Source: Galeopsis tetrahit
Taxonomy: Eukaryota > Streptophyta > Magnoliopsida > Lamiales > Lamiaceae
Assembly: GCA_963675135.1 (NCBI GenBank)
Contig: CAVLYN010000087.1
Location: 113,501-177,500, forward strand
Reading direction: 5' to 3'
Length of the DNA: 64,000 bases
Position 1 is the first letter of the stretch; each line of letters opens with the position of its first letter. Made by a program: the position numbers and the translations under genes. Shown here piece by piece: positions 18,070-28,569 of the stretch. The notes under the pieces were generated by a model that worked only from the letters and a program-made list of their open reading frames with translations, did not search any database and was not told the DNA's origin.

Positions 18070-19608
18070 TTAGTTAGTTTTTTGGCTGGATACGGAGACT
18101 TCAATTTCCACTTCAGCAAAATCTGTTAATCTGGCTTCCTCATTCTCCCACCAGTCCAGTCCCTTGGACTCAATCACTTTCCCAATATCATACATGGACT
18201 TCTTCCTTATATCAACAATCAATCTAAGATCATAGAAGATTGATCTTAAGTCAGGATATTTGGCAAGTTGGGGATAAAGTTGGTCTAGGAAAAATTTGGA
18301 TTCATCTCTCAATGACATTTCATAGGTGTATTCAAGGGTTGTATCTGACTTGGATGAGGGTTGAGGTTCATAAAAAAGAATGGGTATGGGGGAATCAGAC
18401 TTATAGGCAACTTTTTGAATGGTTGGATCATTCAAATGAGGGGTGGTTTCAACAGCTTTTGGGCTATGACTTGAGGGTTCATTCAAATCTAGGTTTCCAG
18501 ATGATACTCTCTCTTCATCATCATCTGAACCTTCCAGTTCAGCTTGTTCATCAATATCCATTTCTTCTTCAGAAGTATCAACATACTCCTCTTCAGTTTC
18601 ATCTTCACTCAAACTAGGGCTTGACATGACCCTTCTTTTCTTGGTCTTTGAGGCTGTCTCAACCTCCTTTCCTTTTCCTTTCTTCTTGGTTTTTTCAAGA
18701 ATACTGATCACCATTTGTGTTGCTTCTTCACTCTTTTGCTTGGCAGATTTAGCTTGCTTCCTTGTTGAGGCTTTTGGTGTCTTGATCTCCAGCCCCAATC
18801 TTTTCTGAGTTCTCACAGATAATTGTCTAAACAATATCTTGGTGGTGTTGAACTTTACTCCATCTTCAACAATGTCCTCAGGTCCATACTTGTATAAGAA
18901 TGCAGCAACTTTTGTACAGAAGGCTAGTTTCTTCTCAATGACTACCTTCCTTACATCCACAATTTTGAACTTTGCTTTCTCCTCTACAAGTTTTTTCAGA
19001 AAGTAACCCTTTCAATTCATTGGCTTCTTTCCTTCATCAATGATAGCTTTCATCAGTCTCACTTTGGATTTGCTGATCTGGTCATAGCTTCCTGTGGTGC
19101 ACATAACAGTCTTTGCAACCACATCAAGTAAAAGTTGATAGTCCTCTTTTAGAACTCTTTTGTGTAGACCAGATTTGAGAAGTACTGGCTTGTTCATCCA
19201 TTGGTTGGCAACTTCTTGTTCATTGTGCCTCATATACTCTTCAGGATCTTCTCCAGTAGCATTCAGACCAAAGAATTCATCAAAGTCTTCTTCAGTGAAC
19301 TCAAACTTCTCAGCAGTCTTCTTGGATGTGTCTGGTTCATGAGTCATAATATAACCAGATCCTGAGCTTTTTGGAGTGAATGTGCCTAAGAACTGAGTTG
19401 TTGAAAGTTCCAGGCATGTCTTGGGGATGGCCTCGAGCCATTTCCTCAATCCAGCTTGCTCCAGCAAAGTAACTATTCTTCTTGTGTGTTTATTTGACAG
19501 ATTGTCAAAGCACACAGTCTGCTCAAAATGGAGCATGGTTGCTTCACTCAAATAGTTCCAGTTGATGTCCAAATCAGGAGCGTTGAAGTCAACTAAAGAT
19601 TTAGCCAA
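18070..19608 (-). pseudogene. Extra ORF downstream of copia pol, one in-frame stop
   Basis: About 512 codons in one frame, interrupted only by a TGA at 19,012-19,014; a C-to-T change of CGA would explain it. N-terminal part: a helical, charged region with NEQEVANQWMNKPVLL. Middle: Lys-rich stretch (KKKGKGKE, KTKKRR), then a Glu/Asp/Ser-rich stretch with LDLNEP. C-terminal part is helical (PDLRSIFYDLRLIVDIRKK). No signal peptide or membrane segment is seen, so an envelope-like role is not supported. I do not recognise a named domain. LDLNEP resembles an EAR repression motif, which may be chance. Confidence 0.6.
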
Positions 19609-20675
19609 TATACAGTGTTAGTATGGTCTAATAGCACAATATTACCATATAACTACTGTATCACATGATTAGGCTATCTTTGAATAAATATCTTGCTTTT
19701 ATAACTAAGATTTACTGTGGATACATAACAAGTTTATAGCATCATAATACCATATCCAACAATGTTTTAAGCTTGTAATCATGTTCTCTAGACATAGTAT
19801 GTGTACGAATCTAAGATATTAACACGTTTTTAAGCATTACACATGTATCTAACAGCATATCATTCAATAAATGACTAATCCGTAAATATAGCATCTAAAG
19901 AAATTCAAACAGAGTCATTTAGAGCTAAAAACAGAGCATATTGTGTTATAGATCTTTGAGCAAAACTTGTAGATGAGAAATACTAACCCATTTCCAAAGA
20001 CATTTTTGTTAGAGTTATAGATCCTTGAGCAAAACTTGTAGATGAGCTTGAAGATTCTTGAGCGATTTAGCTTAGGGCTTTTTCAGAAATTTTGAAAACG
20101 TAAATTGTGAAAAATTCTAAGTTATGCTTTTATATTTCCTCAACTGTACAATTTGAAAAGTGTTAGGTGTAGGGCTGAGATTGAATTGATAAAATTTAAT
20201 GGTTTAGATCAATTCTGTTACGCCAAATGACGCAAATGTCGTGTCCTTCGCACAGTGAGCTGCTTTTTCAGAAAATCGTGCAATTGATAGTCTTTTAGCA
20301 AAAATCTCTTGTTCGTCTGTTATGAGAATTAAATGCGTACTATAAAGATGAACAGAGTTTAACTTTTATGAAAAAGAAAACTTATCTACAGTCAAGTGAC
20401 AACTTGACTGAATAACCCTTGACAACTTCTATTGAAGTTTCTCATGTTCTTTGTCATCCTTTGCGTTGTCCTTCGTAGTTTTCCTCGTACTTGAATGTCA
20501 TGTACTTTGTCCAAGTTTCCTGCATGAAAATTCTTGAAAATAATATCAGAATGTGAAAAATAAATTAATGAACTTTGTATTGTCTCATCAACTTATCCTT
20601 CCTAAAACTCCACTCTAACTTCCCCCTTGGATTAATACTAGTATCTCTGGCATGAGTAAAGTAATTCCTTATACT

Positions 20676-21240
20676 TTAAACATTCTCTCCAGGATCTAAT
20701 AAACCAAGTTCCATTGAAAGTTCCTTGAACCTTGTTTCAGCTAGGGGTTTTGTAAGAATATCAGCCTTTTGCTTATTAGTATGAATCTTTTCCATTCTGA
20801 TGTCCTTTTTCTCAACATGATCTCTTATGAAGTGATGTCTAATATCCACATGTTTACACCTTGTGTGTAACACTGGATTTTGAGTAATAGCTATGGCACT
20901 ATTATTATCACAATAGATAGGTACATCTTTTGTGATAACTTTATAATCTCTTAGCTGTTGTTTGAGCCATAAGATTTGAGCACAACAGCTTCCAGCAGCC
21001 CTGTATTCAGCCTCTGTGGTTGAAGTAGCTACAAAAGTTTTTTTCTTGGAAAACCATGAAATCAATTTGTTTCCTAAGAATTGACAAGTGCCAGTAGTTG
21101 ATTTTCTGTCTATCCTACATCCTCCATAGTCAGCATCAGAATAATCAGTCAACTCAATGTTGTCTTCAGATGGATACCATAATCCTAAGTTCACTGTACC
21201 TTTTAAATACCTAAGTATTCTTTTGGTAGCCTCTAAGTGA
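20676..21240 (-). pseudogene. Copia B RNase H, truncated upstream
   Basis: YSDADYGGC, RKSTTGTCQFLG, TTEAEYRAAGS, IYCDNNSAIAI and ADILTKPLAETRF are in one open frame and are the blocks of the copia RNase H domain. The frame breaks off at 21,240, just after the EATKRILRYLKG block that follows the RT, so RT and everything upstream are missing. Confidence 0.92.
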
Positions 21241-22234
21241 CTTTCCGGTGAATTTTTATTACTCCGGCAAAAATTGGACGTAAATTAAGCAATTGAAAAA
21301 GCTATGTGACGTAGATTAAAATTTTAACTATTATTTGACGTTTTAAAAAAAAGGTAAAAGAAATAATTTTTTTCTCTAAGATAACTCTAATTGAATATGA
21401 TATTGTGTATAAGAAATTAAAATGGAATTATACATATATGTGCAAGTGTCATGGGCAGTAGTTGTACCGTGCAAATAAGCACATGGGTGAAACGGGATAC
21501 CAACTATAATCGAAACATGTAAGTTAGTATAACTGAACAATATTAATTAGTTTATATATATAACACAATCACATGTAAATGAAACGTGACCGAGGTTTTG
21601 ACCGAAGCATGACCTGACTTGGTGTTTATGAGATATTAAGATTTCAACAACCTATGTAGTCCTTACAAAAAATATAAGGTTTATGATAATCAAGGAATAT
21701 CATTATAAAAACACAAAAACTTGTATGCAATATTGCATACATTCAATATTGACCAATTAAGGTAAATTTATGTCAAAAATCATGGGTCAAACGCGGGTCA
21801 ATCTTAATTAAAATATTTTTTTTGCTCCCAAATATTATCTTAATTACTAAATGACTAAAATTATGTTATTACAAGACCAAAATTTTATCACTACAAGGTC
21901 AAAAGTGTATTACTACATGTCCAAAAATATTCTGGACACTTAATTTTTTGGGTGAATTTGCCACAATATTTTTAGACATATAGTAGTAAACTTTTGGCCT
22001 TGTAGTAAAAATATTTTGGTCATGTATAGTATACCACCTATTTGCAATCCGCGAATTTTCTGGACAACCCGGATCCGAACTTATGGCACGCGAATTTATG
22101 TGAAGTGTATTAACAGAACTGATTGAGACTTGAATTGAGACCCGCGAGATTTAGCTTAGGGTTTTAACTTTTGGGCTTAATTAATGGGCTTATGGTTTTG
22201 ACTTTGGCATAATTGAGCTGAGATGCGTACAAGC
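21241..22234. other. No recognisable gene
   Basis: AT-rich, no domain-bearing ORF, no LTR and no similarity to the other parts of the window that I noticed. A short partly palindromic pair (CTACAAGGTCAAAAG and CTTTTGGCCTTGTAG, near 21,891 and 21,989) suggests a small MITE-like piece. Confidence 0.5.
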
Positions 22235-23107
22235 AATATTATTGCACAAAGATCGCCCCTTATAAGAAATACAAATAGAAGTGAATATTCGTCAGTGTAT
22301 ATAACATTAATATTTATTTATTATTGGGTATAAATTAATACAATGATTCCAGTAGTAACACAATATTTTATTCTAATGGTCGAACTAAAACACTAGGGAT
22401 CTGGATGTGATATCGGGTTGCTGCTTATTGTTTGTTGATTGGTATAATATTTGTTTGTATATAATGAACTTATTTTGTTGCTCGATTTATTCAAATTATG
22501 CTTGAAACGAGAAATATAGTACTGTTTTGTTATTTTTTAAGGTAAAATGATAATTTTGTGAAGCAAAACACGTTTCAAATATTTGTTGGAGTCAATCGAT
22601 CGAACGAGCAAAATACGTACGAAGAGATAAGGAAGCCCGAGAGTAGTCTGTTTTTAAGAAGAGATAAGCAAAACATGTCTCATATGTATAATGGTATTAG
22701 TTTTCTTGAACAATAATATATATACGGAGTAGTTTTTTTATAAACAATAGTATTATTAGTGTCCATTATTCAGGGATGGAACCGGGAATTGCGATTAGGG
22801 AGGGCCGACGATACAATACAATACACATGAACGATAATATATATATAGTAAAATTCAACTATATTATATACTTAAATGTAAAGAGGTCGAGGAACCTGAG
22901 CTATATATGAATTTCAAAATTTTAACAATAGATTCATTGTAATTTGGTTGATTTTTCTTGAAAACAAATACAAAAGAAGAATAACCCCCAAACCACTATC
23001 CCACATAGGATAGGACCAAATAAATACTAAGAGTCAGTTGAATAAATTGAAAGGAGAGAGGAGATGTAAAATCACGCAGCTGCGCGGTGAGCACAAACCA
23101 AACTATT
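22235..23107 (+). repeat. Duplicated U5 upstream flank
   Basis: Matches 4,988-5,857 closely. From 22,701 on it also matches 40,986-41,392. It shares ATTATTCAGGG near 22,770 with copy 3, where copy 1 has a shorter CATTCAGGG, so it is the nearer relative of the copy 3 left end. Confidence 0.88.
23078..23107 (+). pseudogene. U5 snRNA 5' stub
   Basis: An upstream element ATCCCACATAG (22,998-23,008), a TATA-like box and the first 25-30 nt of U5 are present. The sequence then switches, at AACTATT, to DNA that lies upstream of another U5 gene. Loop I, the Sm site and the 3' end are absent. Confidence 0.85.
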
Positions 23108-23462
23108 ATTTTGATCAATTAGAATTTGACAGTTTCTATTTTGATTGCAATAAGGAATTGCTGCACAACATATAATAGTTTTGGGAGAGTATCTAAACAT
23201 TTTTCTATAAAATTCTATGATTTGTAAAGAGGTTGAGGAATTGGAGCTATGAAATTCAAAAAATTTACAATAAATTCAATGTCCATTGTCTGTTTAGACG
23301 TTGACTTAGCTGGTTTTTCTTGAAAATAAAAATACAAACTAGAATGGCCCCCAGACCACTATCCCACATAGGAAAGGACCAAATAAAGACTAAGAGTCAG
23401 TTAAATAAATTGAAAGGAGAGATGACAAGTAATTTCACGCAGCTGCGCGGTGAGCACAAACC
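23100..23462 (+). repeat. 363-bp insertion carrying a second U5 upstream region
   Basis: Matches the DNA upstream of U5 at 11,040-11,360 and 25,110-25,455. It is absent from the equivalent place in copy 3 (41,392). It looks like one U5 upstream-plus-5' block gained or lost by recombination between U5 repeats, with the join inside the U5 sequence AACTATT. Confidence 0.85.
23361..23411 (+). promoter_or_regulatory. U5 snRNA promoter (USE + TATA-like)
   Basis: ATCCCACATAG (23,361-23,371) and AATAAATT (23,404-23,411), standard spacing. Confidence 0.8.
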
Positions 23463-23561
23463 GAACTATTCTTTCGCCTTTTACTAAAGAATACCGTGTG
23501 CACGCCGCAATTCAAGCAGCATACGCCTCTTTTTGGAGGGTTTTTTCTTTAAGAAATGCCC
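23441..23561 (+). ncRNA. U5: U5 snRNA, gene 4
   Basis: Loop I and Sm site intact. It has CACAAACCGAAC where gene 1 has CACAAAGCGAAC, a change just before loop stem I shared with the U5 at 41,363. The 3' hairpin is of the gene 1 type (AGAAATGCCCC), and the 3' box CA, nine bases, AGTCTAA is at 23,562-23,579. Because of the 363-bp insertion its promoter comes from the other U5 subtype. Followed by a gypsy gag fragment and then U4. Confidence 0.92.
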
Positions 23562-23599
23562 CAGCAAATTTAAGTCTAAATTTTTTTGTGCATAATTAT

Positions 23600-23945
23600 T
23601 TTGCATGTAAAATTATTTGACTGTCTGCAATGCATAATCGTTCCCTGTAATATGCACTAAACTCTTGTCTTTGTATAATTCTAAATTCTTGTCTTTGTAT
23701 AATTCCCGTTCGAAGTTGAATTGGAGGAATTCCGCTGGCATGTGTTTGCGAAGTTCCCCTTCAGTTGTTGCCACCATGCCTGAGCACTCTGACGGAGGCG
23801 CGTAGTGATGAACCGTGAACGGAACACGGGCAGATGGTGAAGTCCATGATCTCCTCGATGGTATGTGGCCAATCAATAAACTCGTCGGGTCGTAATTCAC
23901 CCGTGAAGTCAGGAACATCTAACCGTAACCCTGCGTCCCAACAGT
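23600..23945 (-). pseudogene. Ty3/gypsy gag fragment
   Basis: Minus strand, several frames: AGLRLDVPDFTGELRPDEFI at the right, RLRQSAQAWWQQLKG in the middle, AEFLQFNFERELY at the left. This order is that of the plant Ty3/gypsy gag capsid region. A small duplication at the left end repeats CTTGTCTTTGTATAATTC twice. Frames are broken, so no product is expected. Lies between U5 and U4. Confidence 0.87.
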
Positions 23946-24015
23946 TCTGAAGATAAATTTTCTGTTAGCAGCGTAATTTAATTTGTTAACCTTCTCACCT
24001 TCAATTATCTACTCT

Positions 24016-24065
24016 TTCCCACATCGAAAGTAGACAAAACCACAACAAGGACACAGAATTAAAAG
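24016..24065 (+). promoter_or_regulatory. U4 snRNA promoter (USE + TATA)
   Basis: TTCCCACATCG (24,016-24,026, one mismatch at the first base) and ATTAAAAG (24,058-24,065), 31 bp apart and 33 bp before the U4 start. Confidence 0.85.
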
Positions 24066-24090
24066 GGCAACAACTCAGAAGATTAGATTT

Positions 24091-24242
24091 ATCTTTGCGC
24101 TTGGGGCAATGACGCAGCTAGTGAGGTTCTAACCGAGGCGCGTCTATTGCTGGTTGAAAACTATTTCCAAACCCCCTCTTAGGCCTGGGTTTTGCTCAGG
24201 CCTTTGAGAATTTTTGAAAGGGCAGCCTTTTCGGCGGCCTTG
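24091..24242 (+). ncRNA. U4: U4 snRNA, copy 2
   Basis: U4 pairs with U6 in the tri-snRNP and keeps it inactive until spliceosome activation. The RNA starts AUCUUUGCGCUUGGGGCAAU, the part that pairs with U6 (stems I and II), followed by the 5' stem-loop with the k-turn motif (GAGGUUCUAACCGAGGCGCG) that binds the 15.5K protein in the family. Then come GCUGGUUGAAAACUAUUUCC, a central hairpin closed by GGCCUG and CAGGCC, the Sm-type site AAUUUUUGA and a 3' hairpin with a UUUUC loop. At 152 nt it has the usual plant length. U1 lies 595 bp downstream on the same strand, an arrangement also described for U1-U4 pairs in other plants. Likely functional. Confidence 0.95.
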
Positions 24243-24431
24243 CAATATTTGTTTAAAATTTAAAGCTCCCTCAGAATTGTTTAAATGTATTCATTGACAC
24301 ACTCTATTATTTGGCTAATTTACTCGTTATATAACATGCAAATGGGGACTGAATTTGGCTAATTTACTCGTTATTACATGCAAATGGGGACTGAAGTTAA
24401 TTATTGTTTAAAATAAATGAGTAATATAATA

Positions 24432-24725
24432 CTCCCTCCGTTCTACAATAAGTGTTGTTTTCATGAAATTTGTTGGAATTAAGAAAGGGTATGTATTGAC
24501 AAGTATACTCTTAAATAATAAAGAAAGATTTTGATCACATTAATTCTTTTCAAATCTTTTCAAATTCTTTACCCAATCTTTTTCAATTATTTCCAAATTT
24601 ATGTCTCAAATAATTTTCAAATTGAAGGACATAATGGGAACAAATAGTGTAAAAATTCTAAAACAACACTTATTTGTGTACAAGAAAAATGGGCTAAAAC
24701 AACACTTATTATAGAACGGAGGGAG
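24432..24725. mobile_element. Stowaway-type MITE
   Basis: Terminal inverted repeats CTCCCTCCGTTCTA and complement (TAGAACGGAGGGAG), flanked by the TA target duplication (24,430-24,431 and 24,726-24,727), 294 bp. Inserted between U4 and U1; its right end is 36 bp from the U1 upstream element. Confidence 0.92.
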
Positions 24726-24761
24726 TAAAAGGGGAACATTTATACTATATGAGGTGTTTTT

Positions 24762-24814
24762 GTCCCACATCGAGAAAATTATAGGGGACACATGAGAGGA
24801 AAGCCATATTAAAA
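24762..24814 (+). promoter_or_regulatory. U1 snRNA promoter (USE + TATA)
   Basis: Perfect GTCCCACATCG (24,762-24,772) and ATTAAAAG (24,808-24,814), about 35 bp apart. The same promoter without a U1 body occurs as orphan promoter 2. Confidence 0.85.
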
Positions 24815-24837
24815 GGGCTAAAGGTGCATCACAATCC

Positions 24838-24999
24838 TTACTTACCTGGACGGGGTCAATGGGTGATCAAATAGGCCTATGGCCTAGGTTGGCGACCTCC
24901 ATTGCACTCTGGAGGGGCACCCGCCTAAGGTCGGCCCAAGTGGTCGAGCCTACGTCATAATTTGTTGTAGAGGGGGCTTGCGTTCGCGCAGCCCCTGCC
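24838..24999 (+). ncRNA. U1: U1 snRNA, main type, copy 2
   Basis: The 162-nt RNA has the 5' splice-site block ACUUACCUGG, stem-loop I with the U1-70K loop GAUCAAAUAGG close to the plant form, loop II AUUGCAC, the Sm site AUAAUUUGUUG and a 3' UUCG hairpin. The first base is U instead of the usual A; pairing with 5' splice sites is not affected. Bases 25,000-25,013 (CA, five bases, AATTCAA) resemble a 3' box with one mismatch. It is the better conserved of the two U1 types here. Likely functional. Confidence 0.94.
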
Positions 25000-25355
25000 C
25001 AATTCTAATTCAATCTTTTAAGAAGACGTATTGTTATGACAAATTAGTTTTGACCTTTAGAGGGACATATAAACTAATTTGAGGTGCAATTTTATTCTAA
25101 TTATTTTGATCAATTAGCATTTGACAGTTTCTATTTTGATTGCAATAAGGAATTGCTGCACAACATATAATAGTTTTGGGAGAGTATCTAAACATTTCTC
25201 TATAAAATTCTATGATTTGTAAAGAGGTTGAGGAATTGGAGCTATGAAATTCAAAAAATTTACAATAAATTCAATGTCCATTGTCTGTTTAGACGTTGAC
25301 TTAGCTGGTTTTTCTTGAAAATAAAAATACAAGCTAGAATGGCCCCCAGACCACT

Positions 25356-25406
25356 ATCCCACATAGGAAAGGACCAAATAAAGACTAAGAGTCAGTTAAA
25401 TAAATT
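25356..25406 (+). promoter_or_regulatory. U5 snRNA promoter (USE + TATA-like)
   Basis: ATCCCACATAG (25,356-25,366) and AATAAATT (25,399-25,406), standard spacing. Confidence 0.8.
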
Positions 25407-25435
25407 GAAAGGAGAGATGACAAGTAATTTCACGC

Positions 25436-25556
25436 AGCTGCGCGGTGAGCACAAAGCGAACTATTCTTTCGCCTTTTACTAAAGAATACCGTGTGCACGC
25501 CACAATTCAAGCAGCATACGCCTCTTTTTGGAGGGTTTTTTCGTTTAGAAAAGCTC
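25436..25556 (+). ncRNA. U5: U5 snRNA, gene 5
   Basis: Same subtype as genes 2 and 3, second U5 of the unit. Differences: CACGCCACAATTC (others CACGCCGCAATTC), and the last hairpin strand ends AAGCTC instead of AAGCCC, both shared with gene 7 at 43,358. The 3' box is CA, six bases, AGTCTAA (25,559-25,573). U1 lies 437 bp upstream. Likely functional. Confidence 0.92.
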
Positions 25557-26666
25557 AACAAATTTAAGTCTAATCTTTTTAGTTCTTTTTTATTTACTGA
25601 GAGGCTAATATGGCAGCGGATAAGTTCGCTTTTGTCGATGGTGGGCAAGTGCCACCGACTTAGCTAAACTCCTGTCTTTGTAAAGATCTCAATTTTGATT
25701 TGCTCTCATGTTTTTCTTTTCTTCAATTAATTTTTTATTATTTTTTTAAAGTCTCAGTATATCCAGCCCAAGCCAGAGGTTGCAAACATTTTACTTCCTC
25801 TATTATGGTGAAACTCTTTTGTAAAAAGAAATTCAACATTTCCTTGTATCATGACATTATCCAATATTTTTTCTTGCCTTAAGAAAATGTACTATAGTTT
25901 CAGTATGAATTTTTTTTGGGAAGTTTGTAAATATAAGATTTTGATATTTTGAATAAGCTAGAGATGAAAGAAGAGCTTGGAGTAAGGGCATGTTTTCAAA
26001 CTTCTTTCAAAAGTGTAGATTGTAGAATATATATTTTGTTTTTTAAGTCGGTAAGACCCAACTTTAAAAAAAAAAAAATGCAAGTATTGCAATTGGGATT
26101 TAAAACACCATGTTGGTAATGAAATTTGAGTGTGTGCAGGGGTTTTCGAGTATGGATATTAACATCTAACTGTCAGGGTAGATAAACACAAGCTTCTTAA
26201 AATCGTCCAAATCGAATATCGTATTTCGCAATAAATACGTTTTTTTCGTAAATGTTGCCCATTTTAACCAAATGTACAAAATCGATGCAAATCCGTCGTA
26301 ATTTGGGACGATTTTTGGCTCGTTTAAAAAACACTGGTCGTGTATTTTGCGACAATTTTTTTTTTAATTATTAGAATTTTAAGATTTGCGACGGAATTCA
26401 ACATATGAATTTTTTTTTTAAAAATGGTAGACGGCGCCGTTTGAAGATTGCCGACGGAATATCCGTCGGTAATCACCGACGGCGAACAAATTTCGTCGGT
26501 AAACCGGTTACGTAATGCTATTTCAAAAGGACACGTTAATTAATGACTTAGAATGTGGAATACAAGGTGAAATAAAGGAATCTAACTGTGTTAGCCATTA
26601 CTTTTTGACATGTGAAGATAAGTTATTTGGTATTGGTTCAATCTTCAAACATATGAACTTTATTAT

Positions 26667-26813
26667 GTCCCACATCGAAAGAGTAGAAAAAACATAAGAG
26701 AAAAAATAATATAAAAGTAGTAGTATTAATAAGTTAGTAACCAACAAACATAAATTTTTTATCCCACATCGAATAAGGAGTACAAGAAACATGAGAGAAA
26801 AACATTATAAAAG
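26667..26813 (+). promoter_or_regulatory. Orphan snRNA promoters 1 and 2, copy 2
   Basis: GTCCCACATCG at 26,667 with ATATAAAAG at 26,709, and ATCCCACATCG at 26,761 with ATTATAAAAG at 26,804. Both are unchanged relative to the copies at 12,571 and 44,589. Confidence 0.73.
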
Positions 26814-27000
26814 GGGCCTAATGTGCACCTAAATTTGTATTTTTAAAATGTTTATATATTTTAACACTTTTTGAATCGATTTTATGATCGATTCATAGTT
26901 GGACCGGTTGAACCGGCTGGTCCAATTTTGAATGAATTTATTTTGTAGGCTAAGGCTAAAAAAATAATTTATTAATAAAAAATTTAAAAAATATATACTA

Positions 27001-27316
27001 AAAAATTTTCCACCGAAATGTTTGTTGCCAAATTTAACTACGGAATTACCAACGAAATGTTTCGTAGTTGATATTTACCTACGGAATTTCATTTATTATG
27101 GTAATCATATTACCTACCGAAATGTTATGGATTTGCTACGAAAATGTGGTAGGTAATTGCCTACGGATTAAATTTTCGTGGGCAACCGAATTACCTACGA
27201 GCGAATTTCATACGAATGGTTTTCGTTGGTATTCCGTAGGTAAATATAAATGCCTACAAAATTGGAATTATTGCCTACAAAATATTCCCTAGCCAATTAA
27301 TTATTTTCTTGTAGTG
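27001..27316. mobile_element. CACTA-type right end, copy 2
   Basis: Same as 12,905-13,220, ending TTTTCTTGTAGTG immediately before the ARF3 fragment. Confidence 0.68.
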
Positions 27317-27375
27317 TTTCCCATATTCCCCAATTATCCTATAGATTTCAATTTCTGTGTACTTAGGGTTTGAAT

Positions 27376-27723
27376 ATGATGAGCGGATTGATCGATTTGA
27401 ATACAGTGAACAATGAAGATGAAACGACGTCGCCTTGTGGTGGTTCTCCTTCCTCCTCGTCGGGGAATTTGGAATTGCCTCCGACGACGACGTCGGCGGC
27501 GGCGGCAGTGTCCATGAAGGTGTGGCACGCATGCGCGGGGCCATTGATTTCGCTGTCGAAGAAAGGAGGAGCCGAAGTCTACTTTCCTCAGGGTCACGTT
27601 GAACACCTCCCCGAGCATCCTGCTGAGCTTATGATCTCCCCCAATTATCCTATATTACCGAGTTTCCCATCCTTTAATATATTTTGGTCAACTAACGGTT
27701 TCCATCCAAAAACTATCAGATAG
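27376..27723 (+). pseudogene. ARF3/ETTIN-like exon 1 fragment, copy 2
   Basis: Same frame and same loss of homology after FPQGHVEHLPEH as at 13,280. It reads AATACAGTGAAC where the copia-lodged copy has AATACGGTGAAC, a silent third-position change. Confidence 0.88.
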
Positions 27724-28029
27724 GATCAAATCTATAATAAACAACACCATTTTGAAACTGCATTAAGCCCCAAAACGCGTGGGGACTGAAACGCGTTTTA
27801 GGGTTGAACATAAATAAATTTGAAAACACGCGTTTGGACCTCGCGTTTTGTGTTATAGAAACCCTTGACGTCCGCACGCTCTTGTTATAGAAACCTTTGG
27901 CCCGCCCGCCACCCACCGCATTTTGCTATATTTTAATGAAACGCTTAAAAGTTATCCCCTTTCACAAAATCTCTAATTAAAACACAATGAAGTGCTAAAT
28001 CCTGTGAGAATCTAAATCGTTGCCTAAAA

Positions 28030-28528
28030 ATGTATGACATTCCCTCGGATATCTACCGGGAAATACTCATTCCGTTTGCCGGCAGAGTCACTTTTTCGGT
28101 GCAAATGTGTGTGCAAGGAATGGCTACGCATAATCGATGATCCATCTTTCATCAAAGAGCACACAAACAATCAACTCTACACTCATAACATCCTCGTCAA
28201 ACATAGATATGGAGCTCTCATCCATTCGTTGTCTCTCAACTCCCTTAACTTTACCGATGGCCCTCAGATGATTGAAGCGACCCAAGTTAAAATGTTGTTC
28301 CGCCGAGGTATGCCACGCATACCACCTTTCTTCCAAATTGCCTTATGCAATGATCTGATTCTCCTCACCCACACTATTCAGAGTTGGGCAATATGGAATC
28401 CATTATCCAAAGAGCTCCGCAAGTTGTTATTAACAATAGAGTTACACAAGCGTAAATCGGTATATATAAAGATCGGGATTAGGCATCGGTATTTCAATAA
28501 ATTATTAGAATTTTTGAATTATATATAA
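28030..28528 (+). pseudogene. F-box protein gene, frameshifted, copy 2
   Basis: Carries the same one-base frameshift after YREIL as the 13,933 copy. It runs about 40 codons further, to a TAA at 28,526, still without most of the F-box-associated domain. The last 20 or so codons are AT-rich and unlike the family, so the gene was already cut before the unit formed. Confidence 0.87.
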
Positions 28529-28569
28529 GAACTAATCATAAACAAATGTGATTCTTGTCCTCTCGAACA

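Larger units (their letters stand above)
18070..21240 (-). mobile_element. Truncated Ty1/copia element B: RNase H plus extra 3' ORF
   Basis: On the minus strand: the end of pol (20,676-21,240), a 1.07-kb spacer without ORFs (19,609-20,675), and an extra ORF (18,070-19,608). No LTR is visible, and both edges abut unrelated DNA, so this is a fragment. The family is different from copia A (RNase H sequences differ widely). Copia lineages with an additional ORF after pol are known in plants, such as Sireviruses; assignment to that lineage here is inference only. Confidence 0.8.

Noticed and set aside
18626..18808. Plus-strand hydrophobic 60-codon frame as a membrane peptide
   Set aside because: It is the antisense of the Lys/Glu-rich part of the copia B extra ORF.
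18070..19608. Envelope-like gene
   Set aside because: No signal peptide, no membrane segment and no coiled-coil pattern typical of envelope-like ORFs were visible.
22235..23107. Target-site or LTR of an element containing the whole unit
   Set aside because: The block is simply U5 upstream DNA shared by all unit copies; it has no LTR ends or primer-binding site.
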